In this document: positions 43,423 through 52,530 of the stretch, piece by piece
Layout: the number at the start of each line of letters is the position of its first letter
How positions within the stretch are numbered: the first letter of the stretch is position 1
Assembly: GCF_014280875.1 (NCBI RefSeq)
Contig: NZ_JACLAL010000001.1
Location: 434,001 to 498,000 of the forward strand
Direction of reading: 5' to 3'
From: Paenirhizobium daejeonense
Lineage (GTDB): Bacteria > Pseudomonadota > Alphaproteobacteria > Rhizobiales > Rhizobiaceae
Length of the DNA: 64,000 bases
Notes under the pieces: model-generated
Seen by the model: the letters and a program-made list of their open reading frames with translations, nothing else
Database searches by the model: none
What the model was told of the DNA's origin: nothing
Position numbers and translations under genes: made by a program

Positions 43423-44229
43423 CTAGCGCGTGAAGTGGGCGCCGCCGCTCGGCGTTGCGATTCCGCAGACGAGGCCCGATTCGATGTTGAGCCCGCAGGC
43501 TTCCACCATGCGCCGCGATGTGGTGTTGGTTGCGGAAACGAGTTCATAAACATGGGTGGCGCCGAGATCGCGAAACACGCCTCTCACCATGCGGGCATTG
43601 ACATGCTTGCCGAGACCCTTGCCCCGTTCGCTCTCCGCCACGGCGACGAGACCACCCCAGGCATAGCGATGAAATGGGCTATGGGCATTGTGCGGCAGAT
43701 AGCCATGGGCGGTGGCCACGATATCGCCGTCCCCTTTGTCCCCTCTTTTGCCAATCACGACGGTCAGCGCCGGGCCTGCGGCGCCAGTCAGAAGGGACCC
43801 GGAAAAGGGAACGACGCCGGCACCCGCCATCAACGACTGGATACGCACGGTATCGGCACCTTCCGGATCGTCTGGTCCTGCAAGGTCGTCCAGGCCCTCC
43901 GGCAGCCCTCGGGCAAGGATCGCCTCTGAGGCGGCAAGCGCGGCTTCGCGCGTTCCGAGAAAGACATCCCAGGTGTCGAGGCGGTAGTCTCTCTCGGCGA
44001 GCCGGGCTTTGAGATCATCCACCGTTTCGGCGGGAATGAGACGGAAGCCGCAGACGCCGTCACGGGCAAGGAAAGCATCGATCTGCGGCCATCCGAGAAG
44101 ATCGGGATCGTCGCAGCTCATCATTCGTCCCGCCTGGCACGCGCCGGGCGTGGCACTGATGAAGGCAGCATTTTCCTCCGCTCTTGCCTGCAGGCGCTGT
44201 TGTGTCTCGGTGCCGAAATAACCCGCCAA
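43423..44229 (-). CDS. GNAT-family N-acetyltransferase
   Basis: A 268-residue protein with a C-terminal GNAT domain (about residues 145-255): WGGLVAVAESERGKGLGKHVNARM is the acetyl-CoA loop and SATNTTSRRMVEACGL the following helix. The N-terminal 130 residues (GTETQQRLQARAEENAAFI, DDLKARLAERDYRLDTWDVFLG) form a separate domain. No ATG is suitable at the 5' end; TTG at 44229, with GGGGAGG five bases upstream, is proposed, and another TTG lies nine codons earlier. Substrate unknown. Confidence 0.75.
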   Translation of the reverse strand: MAGYFGTETQQRLQARAEENAAFISATPGACQAGRMMSCDDPDLLGWPQIDAFLARDGVCGFRLIPAETVDDLKARLAERDYRLDTWDVFLGTREAALAASEAILARGLPEGLDDLAGPDDPEGADTVRIQSLMAGAGVVPFSGSLLTGAAGPALTVVIGKRGDKGDGDIVATAHGYLPHNAHSPFHRYAWGGLVAVAESERGKGLGKHVNARMVRGVFRDLGATHVYELVSATNTTSRRMVEACGLNIESGLVCGIATPSGGAHFTR

Positions 44230-44412
44230 GAAAGCCTCCCCTTGAAAGACGTGCAATGTATCAGGGAAACGCCGAACGCCGGCTCCGCCGGCGGGTAAAA
44301 ACTAGCACGAGCGGCAAGGGTGAACCATCGCCCGGAGGTATTAGCCAAGGGGCTTATGCGGGCGGTGTGTTCCCATCTGCCCGAACGCTTCAGGCTCGAT
44401 GCCGGCGAAGCG

Positions 44413-45276
44413 TTACGGAACCCAACCGGGCAACGCTGCCGCCTGCCTGATCCAGTCCGAAAGCTGCGTCTCGTCGATTGCCTCGTGTTCATGGATATGG
44501 ACGTAGCGGGCGTCCTCGTCCTTCGAGGCAACAGGCGGAACCGGCTGGAGGGCCGAACCCCGGAAGAATGTCACCTTGATGTAGCGTGTGAAGCAGTGGA
44601 AGCTGAGAAACCAGCCTTGCCCCTCCACGCCATAGAACGGCGAATTCCATTTCACTGCCTTGCGCACCTCGGGCACGGTCTGGACGATGAGCGCGTCGAG
44701 TTTTCGTCCGGCCTCGCTCTTCCAACCGGGCATCGCCGCGATGTAAGCCTGAACAGTTATATCGCCGTCGCCCTTGGCAATCTGGGGATTGCCGCCGGAG
44801 AGCAGGACAGGTGCCGAAGCTTTGTCGCCTTTCGGCTGGGTCGCATTGGTTTTTGCTGTCCGTTTTCCGGCGGGTTTCGAGATGTTTAGCGCAACGGCTG
44901 CGCGGATGAGTGCCTTCAGCGCTTCCCCGTCGACGGTCTCGCCTTCATGAATGTCGATGGCGCGGCGGGTATTGCCCTCAAGGCTCGAATTGAACAGGCG
45001 CGCCGGGTCTTCCAGCGAAGCGCCCTTGGCGAAGGTGAGCTTCACAATGCTCTTGTAGGTCTCGCCCGTGCAGATGATCCCGCCATGGGACCACACGGGA
45101 ATGCCGCGCCATTTCCATTCCTCGACGACCTCCGGATCGGCCTGCCGGACCAGCGCCCTGACATGCGCGAGCGTTTCTCCCCGCCAGTCGCCGAGTTCGG
45201 CGATCCGGCCATCGATCAGCCGGGAAGGCGAGTTGCCTTCCGTTGTTTCATCAGGGCTTTTCCTCTTTTCCTGCAT
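44413..45276 (-). CDS. Tandem DUF1801 (YdhG-like) protein
   Basis: A 287-residue protein with two DUF1801 domains, at about residues 20-125 (EVVEEWKWRGIPVWSHGGIICTGETYKSIVKLTFAKGASLEDP, in outline) and 175-285 (PEVRKAVKWNSPFYGVEGQGWFLSFHCFTRYIKVTFFRGSAL, in outline). They are joined by a Lys/Thr/Ala-rich linker. The domain is a small SCP2-like or YdhG fold of unknown role. Single-domain members are usual; the fusion of two distinct subtypes is less so. The start MQEKRKSPDET has the only good ATG. Confidence 0.8.
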   Translation of the reverse strand: MQEKRKSPDETTEGNSPSRLIDGRIAELGDWRGETLAHVRALVRQADPEVVEEWKWRGIPVWSHGGIICTGETYKSIVKLTFAKGASLEDPARLFNSSLEGNTRRAIDIHEGETVDGEALKALIRAAVALNISKPAGKRTAKTNATQPKGDKASAPVLLSGGNPQIAKGDGDITVQAYIAAMPGWKSEAGRKLDALIVQTVPEVRKAVKWNSPFYGVEGQGWFLSFHCFTRYIKVTFFRGSALQPVPPVASKDEDARYVHIHEHEAIDETQLSDWIRQAAALPGWVP

Positions 45277-45429
45277 GGCCGCGCGCCTCCATCGCCACAT
45301 TCTCCCGGCGCGATCATAGCGCAGTCGCTCGCTCCGCGCGCGTCGATCATGCCGGGCAAACGCAAACACCGGCCGTGGTTTCCCGCGAGCCGGTGTCAGG
45401 TTCAGCCGTGATCGGATGTGTCTTGCGTC

Positions 45430-46686
45430 TCAGTTGACGAGGCGCACCGCAGTGGAGGCGCCGCTGGTCGGACCTTTGCCGTCGTAAGGCTCGATCTTCC
45501 AGTTCGCGGTGTTCATGATGATCGTGTTGACCACCAGCGAGATCTTGTTGGTCTGGTTGGTGGTCGAGTTGTAGGTCACGTCGCGGTTCGGCAGGTGGAT
45601 GATGCCGGTCAGGGTTTCGCCCTTCGAACCGTTGAAGATGTACTGCTGCTTGTTGGCATTGTTGGAGGCATCCGAGGTTTTCTCGAACATCAGGATGCCG
45701 GCATAGGTGCCGCTGGTGGGAGCCGACGCGGTAAACGTCAGGCCGCCGTTTGCGCGGATCTCGCTGTTGACGTCCGGGAAGTAGAAGGTCACACCTTCGG
45801 CCTTCACGGTTGCGCCGGAGTTGATGATCATCCGGCCCTTGATGATGTGCAGGCCCGGCTTGAAAGTGATGGTCGGGCTGCCGTTGAAGGTCGTCGCGCA
45901 GTGGACGCCCGGATTGAGCGAGATCGTCTGGCCGTCCATCGTGCCCTGGGTGGTGCAGGTGGAGGAAACCGTCGGCTCCGGCAGCTTGCCCGCATAGGGA
46001 TCATCGGCGGCGTTGCAGCCGACCTTGAGGTTGGTCAGCGTTCCGCCGTTCTTGATGTAGTTCGTACCCTTCACGCAGAATTGCGCGGTGTCGATGGTCG
46101 AACCGCTGTTCATGATGAAGGCCGGCGACGACGTCGAATGGACGTTCACCTTGCAGGCCTCGGACTTCACATTGGCACCGGAGTTGATCAACACCGCCTG
46201 GCTGGTGTTGCCGAGCGCATAGATGCAGCCGTCGCCGGTGCCGGAACCTTCCGAGGCGATGGCAGTCGAGGTGATGGTGATCGGCAGCGAACTGATGCCG
46301 ATGATGCCGAGGAATGAGGTCTTTACCGGCACCTTGTAGGTGCCCGAAAGGCTGCCATCGGAATTGCTGGCAAGTGTCAATGAGCGCTGGGAAATCGCGT
46401 CTTCGTCGATTTGGCCCTCGCTGTCGAGATTGCTCATGAAGGAGGATGCGAGCGCCATGCGCTTCTCCTCTCCTTTTTCCTGCACCGCTGCCAGCACTGC
46501 GCCGTCCAGCTTGCCTTGCAGGCGTGTCTTTTCGGCCATGGCGGCCGCGACGTCGACGGCGCCGCCCGCAGCCACCAGAATGACGGGTGCAAGCAAAGCC
46601 GTGATCATGCCGAAGTTGCCCAGCCGGTCTTGACACAGATTTTCGAGATGACGGGCGGCAACAACTGCCGTTTTCCTGTTGAACAT
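45430..46686 (-). CDS. TadG-like pilus-assembly protein with beta-solenoid-like C-terminus
   Basis: A 418-residue protein starting MFNRKTAVVAARHLENLCQD. Residues 22-50 hold a TadE/TadG-like type-IV-prepilin-type membrane segment (DRLGNFGMITALLAPVILVAAGGAVDVAAAM, in outline), with GNFGMI as the Tad signature. The periplasmic part is rich in Gly/Ser/Thr/Asn with repeated ...INSGA.V..., ...MNSGSTI..., ...NGGTL... turns at about 150-330, suggesting a right-handed beta-solenoid. No von Willebrand A domain or MIDAS DxSxS was seen, unlike typical TadG. No other tad/cpa genes lie nearby. Six cysteines suggest disulfides. Confidence 0.78.
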   Translation of the reverse strand: MFNRKTAVVAARHLENLCQDRLGNFGMITALLAPVILVAAGGAVDVAAAMAEKTRLQGKLDGAVLAAVQEKGEEKRMALASSFMSNLDSEGQIDEDAISQRSLTLASNSDGSLSGTYKVPVKTSFLGIIGISSLPITITSTAIASEGSGTGDGCIYALGNTSQAVLINSGANVKSEACKVNVHSTSSPAFIMNSGSTIDTAQFCVKGTNYIKNGGTLTNLKVGCNAADDPYAGKLPEPTVSSTCTTQGTMDGQTISLNPGVHCATTFNGSPTITFKPGLHIIKGRMIINSGATVKAEGVTFYFPDVNSEIRANGGLTFTASAPTSGTYAGILMFEKTSDASNNANKQQYIFNGSKGETLTGIIHLPNRDVTYNSTTNQTNKISLVVNTIIMNTANWKIEPYDGKGPTSGASTAVRLVN

Positions 46687-46901
46687 CGTTTGGCTCGCAA
46701 GTTTAGCTACTGAAACGCGATGGGTGATAACGGCGAGCCTTGAAGTTCCGCTGAAGGCAATTGCTAAAATCCTATCTTTTCTCTCGATTGCCGATGTCAT
46801 CTGAGTTAGTGCAGGTTTTGCCGTATCATGCGTCATGTTTGCCGCGCGTCGCAGACGCCGCTCGCGCATTCGCCAGACACCGATTTCCGGGACTTTCCGT
46901 C

Positions 46902-47255
46902 ATGCGCCTTCGCTCCGATATCTTCGTTTCAGCACTACTGCGCCGCGTTTTTTCCGCCGGGGGTTTCGCCGCCGTGGTCTCTAAAGGCGTGGAGGAGGCA
47001 GGCGCCATCTTTGTCCGTCAACGCTTCCGTGACGGGCTGGAAACGCTTTACGGGCCTGCCCCGCAGGCGCTCGTCTCGCAGGAGGATCGCGACAGCCGCC
47101 TTTTCGAGATCAGGCTGGAAAAGGCGGCGCCCGACGCAGTCGACGAGATGCTGGCGCGCGAGTGCCGCTGGGATCCGGATTGCTGGGTGGTGGAACTGGA
47201 AACCGACGAGATCGGCGATCTCCTGCCGATGGCGGATGCCGGCGGAACGGCCTGA
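46902..47255 (+). CDS. DUF1491-family protein
   Basis: A 117-residue protein starting MRLRSDIFVSALLRRVFSAGGFAAVVSKGVEEAGAIFV (in outline), the family's standard opening. The end has CRWDPDCWVVELET, also typical. It is a small alphaproteobacterial protein of unknown function. The frame extends upstream in the track, but homologues begin at this methionine. It converges with the DUF2336 gene. Confidence 0.85.
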   Translation: MRLRSDIFVSALLRRVFSAGGFAAVVSKGVEEAGAIFVRQRFRDGLETLYGPAPQALVSQEDRDSRLFEIRLEKAAPDAVDEMLARECRWDPDCWVVELETDEIGDLLPMADAGGTA

Positions 47256-47279
47256 GGGGCCGGCTTCCCGAACTTCGCT

Positions 47280-48344
47280 TTAACGCTGGCGCGCCTTCAG
47301 CACCTGCCGGCTGTGTTCGTCGATGGTCTTGAGGATCGACGAGACGGGCTTGATCGCCTGAGGCTGTGCAGATGTTGCACCGTTCTTGCCCTCGTCGCGC
47401 GGATGGCCCGGATGGAAAGTGTAGCTGTCGGCTCGGCGCCATGTATCGACCCGCTCCTCGCATTCGATCGGATCGAGGCTTTCGATCAGCCGAACGGCCC
47501 GCGACAGGCCACCCTCATCGCGGGCGAGATGCGGATAGAGGCTCTTCAGCACGAAGGCGATCTCGTCCTGCGCCATGGCGACGCCGACAAGCGTGGTCGC
47601 AAGCTGGCGGCCGGAAATGTCGAGCAGGATACGCTCGGCCAGCCAGTGGCTGGATGACAGGGTATCGGCAAGCGTCGAGGCAAAAAGGCTCGCCTCGCGA
47701 TTGCGGGCAAAGCGCACCAGAAGCGCCTCCTGCAGGGAAGTAACGGTTCTCAGGCCCAGGCGGTCGGCAGGCGGCCGGTTCACATGGGCGGCGAGCCGTT
47801 TGATCTCCCCTCGCAGCTTTTCCTCACGTTCCATCCGGGAAGCTTCGTCCGGGGAAACGGTCTCTGTCATCGGCTCGGCCGGGAGTTTCGCGGCGGCGGC
47901 CTCCTTCATATCTGCGGGCTTTTCGAAAGGCGCCGGCGCCATGGCGCGCGCTGCCATGGCAGGCCGCTCCACAGGCATCCGGCCCTTCGGCGTGTCGAGA
48001 TGGCGCATCCCGACCAGCGCGTCGATTACCGTTGGCGAGAGCGCTTCCCGCTTGACGATGGCGCGGGCATGTGCCGCCCCTTGCGTGCGGGCGACCATGA
48101 TCAGGATATCGTCGGAAAGGCAGGGCGAAGACGCCAGAAACGGTGCGGCGATGCCTATCGGCTGGGAGGCGATGAAGAGTGCTACCGCCGTCGGAACCGT
48201 GGGACATTGGGAAAGGGCGGCGACTGCCTGCCGTTTCGCTTCCTCGCTGGACGCATGGAAAAGCGGGGTGAACAGTTCTGCAAACTGCCTGAGCTCGGAC
48301 TTGGTAGGGAAGGCGATCTCCTCGAAACTGGTGACGGTGGCCAT
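47280..48344 (-). CDS. DUF2336-domain protein
   Basis: A 354-residue cytoplasmic protein starting MATVTSFEEIAFPTKSELRQFAELFTPLF. ATG at 48344 is preceded by AAGGA; an in-frame GTG at 48407 is the alternative. The N-terminal 130 residues are helical, HEAT-like and match DUF2336 (AKRQAVAALSQCPTVPTAVALFIASQPIGIAAPFLASSPCLSDDILI, in outline). A middle Ala/Glu/Pro-rich linker leads to a second helical region. Members are widespread in alphaproteobacteria without a firm function. It is convergent with the DUF1491 gene. Confidence 0.78.
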   Translation of the reverse strand: MATVTSFEEIAFPTKSELRQFAELFTPLFHASSEEAKRQAVAALSQCPTVPTAVALFIASQPIGIAAPFLASSPCLSDDILIMVARTQGAAHARAIVKREALSPTVIDALVGMRHLDTPKGRMPVERPAMAARAMAPAPFEKPADMKEAAAAKLPAEPMTETVSPDEASRMEREEKLRGEIKRLAAHVNRPPADRLGLRTVTSLQEALLVRFARNREASLFASTLADTLSSSHWLAERILLDISGRQLATTLVGVAMAQDEIAFVLKSLYPHLARDEGGLSRAVRLIESLDPIECEERVDTWRRADSYTFHPGHPRDEGKNGATSAQPQAIKPVSSILKTIDEHSRQVLKARQR

Positions 48345-48723
48345 CAGCACTACGTCCTTCTTCCTTACGCCCACCGGATTTTCCAGCTCACGAAAACGAC
48401 TGCTCACGACACGACCCAATCTAACGCAATACCCGTGTTTCAGATTAGAACGAATTTGTTAGCAAGCTGTTAACTAAGGTGTGGCCAAATCAGGGCATGC
48501 AGGTGCATATGTATGATTCGTGTATCTCTAATTTAGTGCAGTTGACGTGCCCCTCGCGGTGGGCAGCTTCCACCTCCGTCGGGCCGTGCTGAGAAAGGCA
48601 CGATTGGCTCCGGCCCATGGGCCGCATGGCGTTGCCGTCGCCGGAGATGTGCTGGCCCTTCAGGACAAGGGCAGGGTGAGATCGCACTCCTCATCCGTCT
48701 CGATCTGGAAAACGGAGACGAGA
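48345..48723. other. Intergenic gap
   Basis: Between divergent DUF2336 and small-protein genes. The DUF2336 gene may extend to 48407. The part near 48420-48540 is AT-rich and suits promoters. No repeat or RNA was recognised. Confidence 0.35.
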
Positions 48724-48915
48724 ATGGCGGAAATTATCAGGATCAAGGACCGGTTGTCTTTGTCGGACAGGCGCGTGCGGCGGGATGGAATGGCGGCCGA
48801 AGTGCTGTTGTTCACCGGTATCAGATACGAACGTTACGAACAGCCAAGGAAGAAGGGCAAGAGCCTTCCGGCCTTGCCCCGCCCTGCGGACGGCGGCATG
48901 GACCAGAGGCCCTGA
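48724..48915 (+). CDS. Small basic conserved hypothetical protein
   Basis: A 63-residue protein: MAEIIRIKDRLSLSDRRVRRDG, then MAAEVLLFTGIRYERYEQP and a Lys/Pro-rich tail. GGAG seven bases upstream supports the ATG. The composition, AE(I/V)I.I..R...SDRR.RR then a short beta-like ILLFTGIRYE, fits small rhizobial proteins I have seen as hypothetical. The isoelectric point is high and nucleic-acid contact is possible. No function is known. Confidence 0.6.
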   Translation: MAEIIRIKDRLSLSDRRVRRDGMAAEVLLFTGIRYERYEQPRKKGKSLPALPRPADGGMDQRP

Positions 48916-49000
48916 GGCCTGTTGCCTCAACGTTCAGGATGGTATTCGGCGCGAACCCGCCGAAACCGGAACGGTTTCTTGCGGCCCGGAAAACCCGGTT

Positions 49001-49549
49001 TTAAAGTCCTTCGACCGGCGCGCAGACGGCGTCTTCCAGGAAGGATGCGGCCTGTTCCTCAAGGCTTGATTGCGGAGCCATGGCTCTGAGCACCGCATAG
49101 CCGGTATTGCTCTTCGCCTCGACGATGATCGATTCCGTCAGCGCCGCGACCGGCGTCTTGCGGATGCGCGCCATCTGCACCGGGTTGGCCACGAGAACAT
49201 CAAGGTTGCCGGAAACCGAGGTGCGGTCGTTCATGCTGAAGATTTCGTTGGAATTGGCGTCATAGAGCGCCAGCGACCAGAAGGCCGGCCCGCGCGGCGC
49301 CAGCAGCCGGAGCGGCCGCCGCTCCACATCGAAGTGACAGACGGCCACCTTGAGATAGGGATCGCCATTGGCAAGGCCCGCCGTATCCGGCTTGTCGGCC
49401 AGCGCATAGAAACGGTTCGAATTGCCCTCCGCCTTCACCCGTGTATAGGCGTCGCGGCCGGTATAATGCGGCAGCGAGAGAATGATGATGATGTGCAGAA
49501 CCACGGCACCCACGAGGCCGGTTGCAACGGCATAGAGAAGCTTATTCAT
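49001..49549 (-). CDS. DUF1254-like membrane-anchored protein
   Basis: A 182-residue protein with an N-terminal membrane helix (NKLLYAVATGLVGAVVLHIIIILSL) and a periplasmic domain. GPAFWSLALYDANSNEIFSMNDRTSVSGNLDVLVANP (in outline) is typical of the short DUF1254 partners found in rhizobia. Its ATG overlaps the stop of the upstream DUF1214 gene by eight bases, so the two are translated together and probably form one complex. Function unknown. Confidence 0.8.
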   Translation of the reverse strand: MNKLLYAVATGLVGAVVLHIIIILSLPHYTGRDAYTRVKAEGNSNRFYALADKPDTAGLANGDPYLKVAVCHFDVERRPLRLLAPRGPAFWSLALYDANSNEIFSMNDRTSVSGNLDVLVANPVQMARIRKTPVAALTESIIVEAKSNTGYAVLRAMAPQSSLEEQAASFLEDAVCAPVEGL

Positions 49550-50129
49550 TGCCGCACCCGATCGTCTCGACCCTGGGCATTTCAAGCCCGATCAGCCCCG
49601 AACTGCCGGCAGCCGGCGTGTCGAGCAGCGTCAGCACCAGCGAGAAACGCCCGGCATCGGGCAGAGCCAACCAGTTGCCCGGCTGCGCCGTCGGCGATAT
49701 CGCGATCTCGAAGCTGCCGTCCGGTTTGCGCAGGATGCTCTGCGAATTGTGCGAGCCCGGAAGCTCGGCGCGGGTTACCAGCGGACGTCCGGCGGCATCA
49801 GCCGCATAAAGCGTCCAGAAACGGGCAACCGGCGTGCGCCCGACGATCCTGTAGCTGCAGGTGCCGATGAGCTGGTGGCCGTTCTCGTCATGGGAGGCTG
49901 TAAACGTCAGGCCTTCCGCCGTGCCATAGAGCAGCCGCCCGGCCTTCGCCCTGTGGGATTTCGCGTAAGGGTCGGCGGCATCCGTCTGCGCCTGCGGGAA
50001 AGCGCTCCACACACCAAGCCGGATCGCGCCGAACCCGACGGAAGCATTGAGCACCGAAAGCGCCGACAGGATGCCGCCGCCGAAGGCGATGACGAGCGTA
50101 ACGGCGATGAGCAGTGGAACACGGAACAC
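49542..50129 (-). CDS. DUF1214-like membrane-anchored protein
   Basis: A 195-residue protein with a GTG start, one N-terminal membrane helix (VPLLIAVTLVIAFGGGILSALSV) and a beta-rich periplasmic DUF1214 domain: VARFWTLYAADAAGRPLV, HNSQSILRKPDGSFEIAISPTAQPGNWLALP (in outline) and FSLVLTLLDTP. It is followed with overlap by the DUF1254 gene. The pair resembles the two halves of larger DUF1254-DUF1214 proteins, split and each given a membrane anchor. Function unknown. Confidence 0.82.
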   Translation of the reverse strand: MFRVPLLIAVTLVIAFGGGILSALSVLNASVGFGAIRLGVWSAFPQAQTDAADPYAKSHRAKAGRLLYGTAEGLTFTASHDENGHQLIGTCSYRIVGRTPVARFWTLYAADAAGRPLVTRAELPGSHNSQSILRKPDGSFEIAISPTAQPGNWLALPDAGRFSLVLTLLDTPAAGSSGLIGLEMPRVETIGCGNE

Positions 50130-50354
50130 GGCTGGCTCTGGACCCTCTTGAGATGCAACGCGGCCCGCCCCGCGCCGGTTTCAGCGGTATCACTGATTCT
50201 GGGGAAGGGGAAGGCGAGGGGATGGTGACGGAACTCACCGATTCATGCGTTATCCAAGCTTAGAATGTCCGCTTGCGACTTCGTCGCTAGTACTCCATTC
50301 TGAATAGCAACTAATATAACCTTCTCCTATGGTTGCTTGAAAATGGAGGCAGTC

Positions 50355-50921
50355 ATGAAGCGATTGTTGGGAATGTCGGCAGCACTTTGTCTTTTTGCCA
50401 ACGTCGTTTCGGCGGCCGATACAATTTTGTGGAAAGAGGTTGGCGGATGGGGAGTGTACATGGACCCATCCCTAGGTAATGGCTGCTTCGTATTGAACGT
50501 TTATGAAGACGGTACACTTCTGCGGCTCGGCTTCAATTTTACGGTGAAGCCAACGACCATTTATCTTGCGCTTGGTAATGACAAATGAAAGTCGCTGGAG
50601 GTTGGTAAGGATTATCCTATCCAGATTCAGTTTGATCGCAGCCCTGCCTGGGATGCAACCGCTAGCGCTATTGAGATGAACCAATCGAAATTTCTTGTCG
50701 TGTCTACAACCGACCCGAATTTTGCATCGGAATTCGCTAGCAAGCTGAGCATGCGTTCGACCTTTTCCGGTCGAGAAATAGCGCATCTGCGCTTGAATGG
50801 GTCGGCGAAAGCCATTTCTGAAATGCTGAACTGTCAACAAGCGGTCAATTCGACCAAAAAATCTGATCCCTTTGAGGCAGATCCCGGTGTGAAGAGTTCG
50901 AGTGATCCATTCGAACTTTAG
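50355..50921 (+). pseudogene. Secreted small protein gene broken by one in-frame TGA
   Basis: A 188-codon frame with GGAGG six bases before ATG. The signal peptide is MKRLLGMSAALCLFANVVSA. The mature part reads LWKEVGGWGVYMDPSLGNGCF ... IYLALGNDK-stop-KSLEVGKDYPIQIQFDRSPAWD and continues uninterrupted to DPFEL. The stop at 50586-50588 sits where a Trp (TGG) would fit the W-K-S-(L/I)-E-.-GK-.YP pattern, so one base change explains it. The family is a set of small secreted alphaproteobacterial proteins (WG...D..LG.GCF pattern) of unknown function. The gene is probably inactive. GC is lower than the genome. Confidence 0.8.
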
Positions 50922-51134
50922 GTAAAAAACCTAATTTTCTTGATGGCCTGAGAAACTTTGAGCTACGGTGTCTTCCGTTAATGGTCACCAAGTTGGACAA
51001 GTTTCTATTGTAGAGAATCAAAACGCCAAAAATTGATCCGCTTGTGTCTCCATGAAATTGTAGAAAGGCCTTTTGAGAATCGAACAAAAGATATATAAAT
51101 AATCTAGATATAAATGTATTGTGATGGATTGGCA

Positions 51135-52244
51135 ATGGAGTACAAAAATAAAAAAAGCGTTTTTGACTATCTGCAATCGATAGATAAGAAATTGGAGCTC
51201 ATTGTAAAATTCATTGGGTATTTTAGTATATTTATTATAACGCCATCATTTTTCTTGTTTGCTAAGTTTGGATTGGATATAAAGGAATATTTTTATGGTC
51301 GCGAATTGAGCGAGGGTCAAAAAGAAGTAGTCGCTTTAATAAAAAGCAGGGGGTATGAGGCTAACGAGGAAGGCGCTTTGTTGGCCTTAAGGGAGAATTC
51401 TCCTTTGTTTGTTGATTACATACGTGCTGAAATTCTGCCGGAATCAGCGCTAGTTACTGCAGAACTTCTTGAGGTGTGGGCGTCCGGACACCAACTCAAT
51501 GGTGATTCGGAGGTATTTAAGGGGTGGTTGCGTAAGGATCCTGCTGTTTTGAAGGATCTTCGTCCTGCGCTTGATGACGCTAATCAGTTCATCAATCGTA
51601 TCTCGGTGGATGCGGTGTTCGGCAATGTTTCAGAAGTGTGTGTCGCGCTAGGAAAGAATGTCGATGAGGGCGCTTTCGGCTATGCGATCGGGCAAACTGC
51701 CGATTGTCAGTTGTCCTTTGTTGAGGGCACGATTGGCGTATATCTGTCAAATCTAATAAAAAATACAAGATACTGGAATGAGCTCGTTGGGATTGCTCAG
51801 CCTCCGGATGTTCCGACGGAGAATGTCGTCAAGATTGCCACGCTCGCCGACCTTGACGACAAGGCGAGTGAGAGGCAGTTGACGCCGATTACTCCCGATC
51901 TATTTGACGATGTGTACGATGGACGCATGTATCGCTTTAAGGTCGACGCTAGAGAATATGGAACGTTGGCTCAAATTGAATATGAAAATGCCTATCGGCT
52001 TGCTGTTGTCAATCAAGACGTCAAGCTTAAGAAGAAAGAGGTCTTTAAAATAAGGCTATTTAGGAATTTTTCCGATGAATGGTATTATAAGTATTGCCTC
52101 CAAGGAGATACGTGTATGATTGATTTTAACGGTATTTTCTTCGATAATAAAGTTTTCCTTACTAAGGTGAATGGAGTTGACGCTGGAGATGAAGAACTTT
52201 GGGCTTATGTAGAAAACGGCGATGATTGGAGTGATAGCAAATAA
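51135..52244 (+). CDS. AT-rich, membrane-anchored protein of unknown function
   Basis: A 369-residue protein not matched to a known family. One membrane helix lies at residues 21-42 (LIVKFIGYFSIFIITPSFFLF) after a charged, coiled-coil-like start (KSVFDYLQSIDKKLEL). Then a helical region (50-150) and a C-terminal region with alternating strands and many aromatics (YYKYCLQGDTCMIDFNGIFFD). Base composition and codon use (TTT, AAA, TTG, ATA) differ sharply from the genome, pointing to recent acquisition. No strong ribosome site is visible; ATG at 51114 is an alternative start. A transmembrane sensor or toxin role would be speculation. Confidence 0.65.
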   Translation: MEYKNKKSVFDYLQSIDKKLELIVKFIGYFSIFIITPSFFLFAKFGLDIKEYFYGRELSEGQKEVVALIKSRGYEANEEGALLALRENSPLFVDYIRAEILPESALVTAELLEVWASGHQLNGDSEVFKGWLRKDPAVLKDLRPALDDANQFINRISVDAVFGNVSEVCVALGKNVDEGAFGYAIGQTADCQLSFVEGTIGVYLSNLIKNTRYWNELVGIAQPPDVPTENVVKIATLADLDDKASERQLTPITPDLFDDVYDGRMYRFKVDAREYGTLAQIEYENAYRLAVVNQDVKLKKKEVFKIRLFRNFSDEWYYKYCLQGDTCMIDFNGIFFDNKVFLTKVNGVDAGDEELWAYVENGDDWSDSK

Positions 52245-52530
52245 TGGAAAGAAGTTATTGTATTGTATGATGATGTTTTTGTAAATGAAATGATATTAAG
52301 ATTGAGTTGCGTTTATTATTTGAGATGTATTTTCAGGCGGCGAGGTGGATAGGATGCTGTGCTAGGGCCTGAGGTGATTTGGTGTTAATCTTCCTCGTTG
52401 TCGAAATGAGATAAGGCGCAAGCAGAGTTTTGCTCATGCAAGTGTGCCACAAGAAGCGTCTCCGATGACGGCCCCTCAGAGTTTTCCGCGATCCCTGTAA
52501 CCTTCGCGAACAACCTCAACGGCATCCCCC

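Noticed and set aside
50586..50588. TGA read as selenocysteine
   Set aside because: No SECIS-like hairpin was seen after the codon, and the surrounding pattern calls for Trp, not Cys or Sec. A TGG-to-TGA mutation is simpler.
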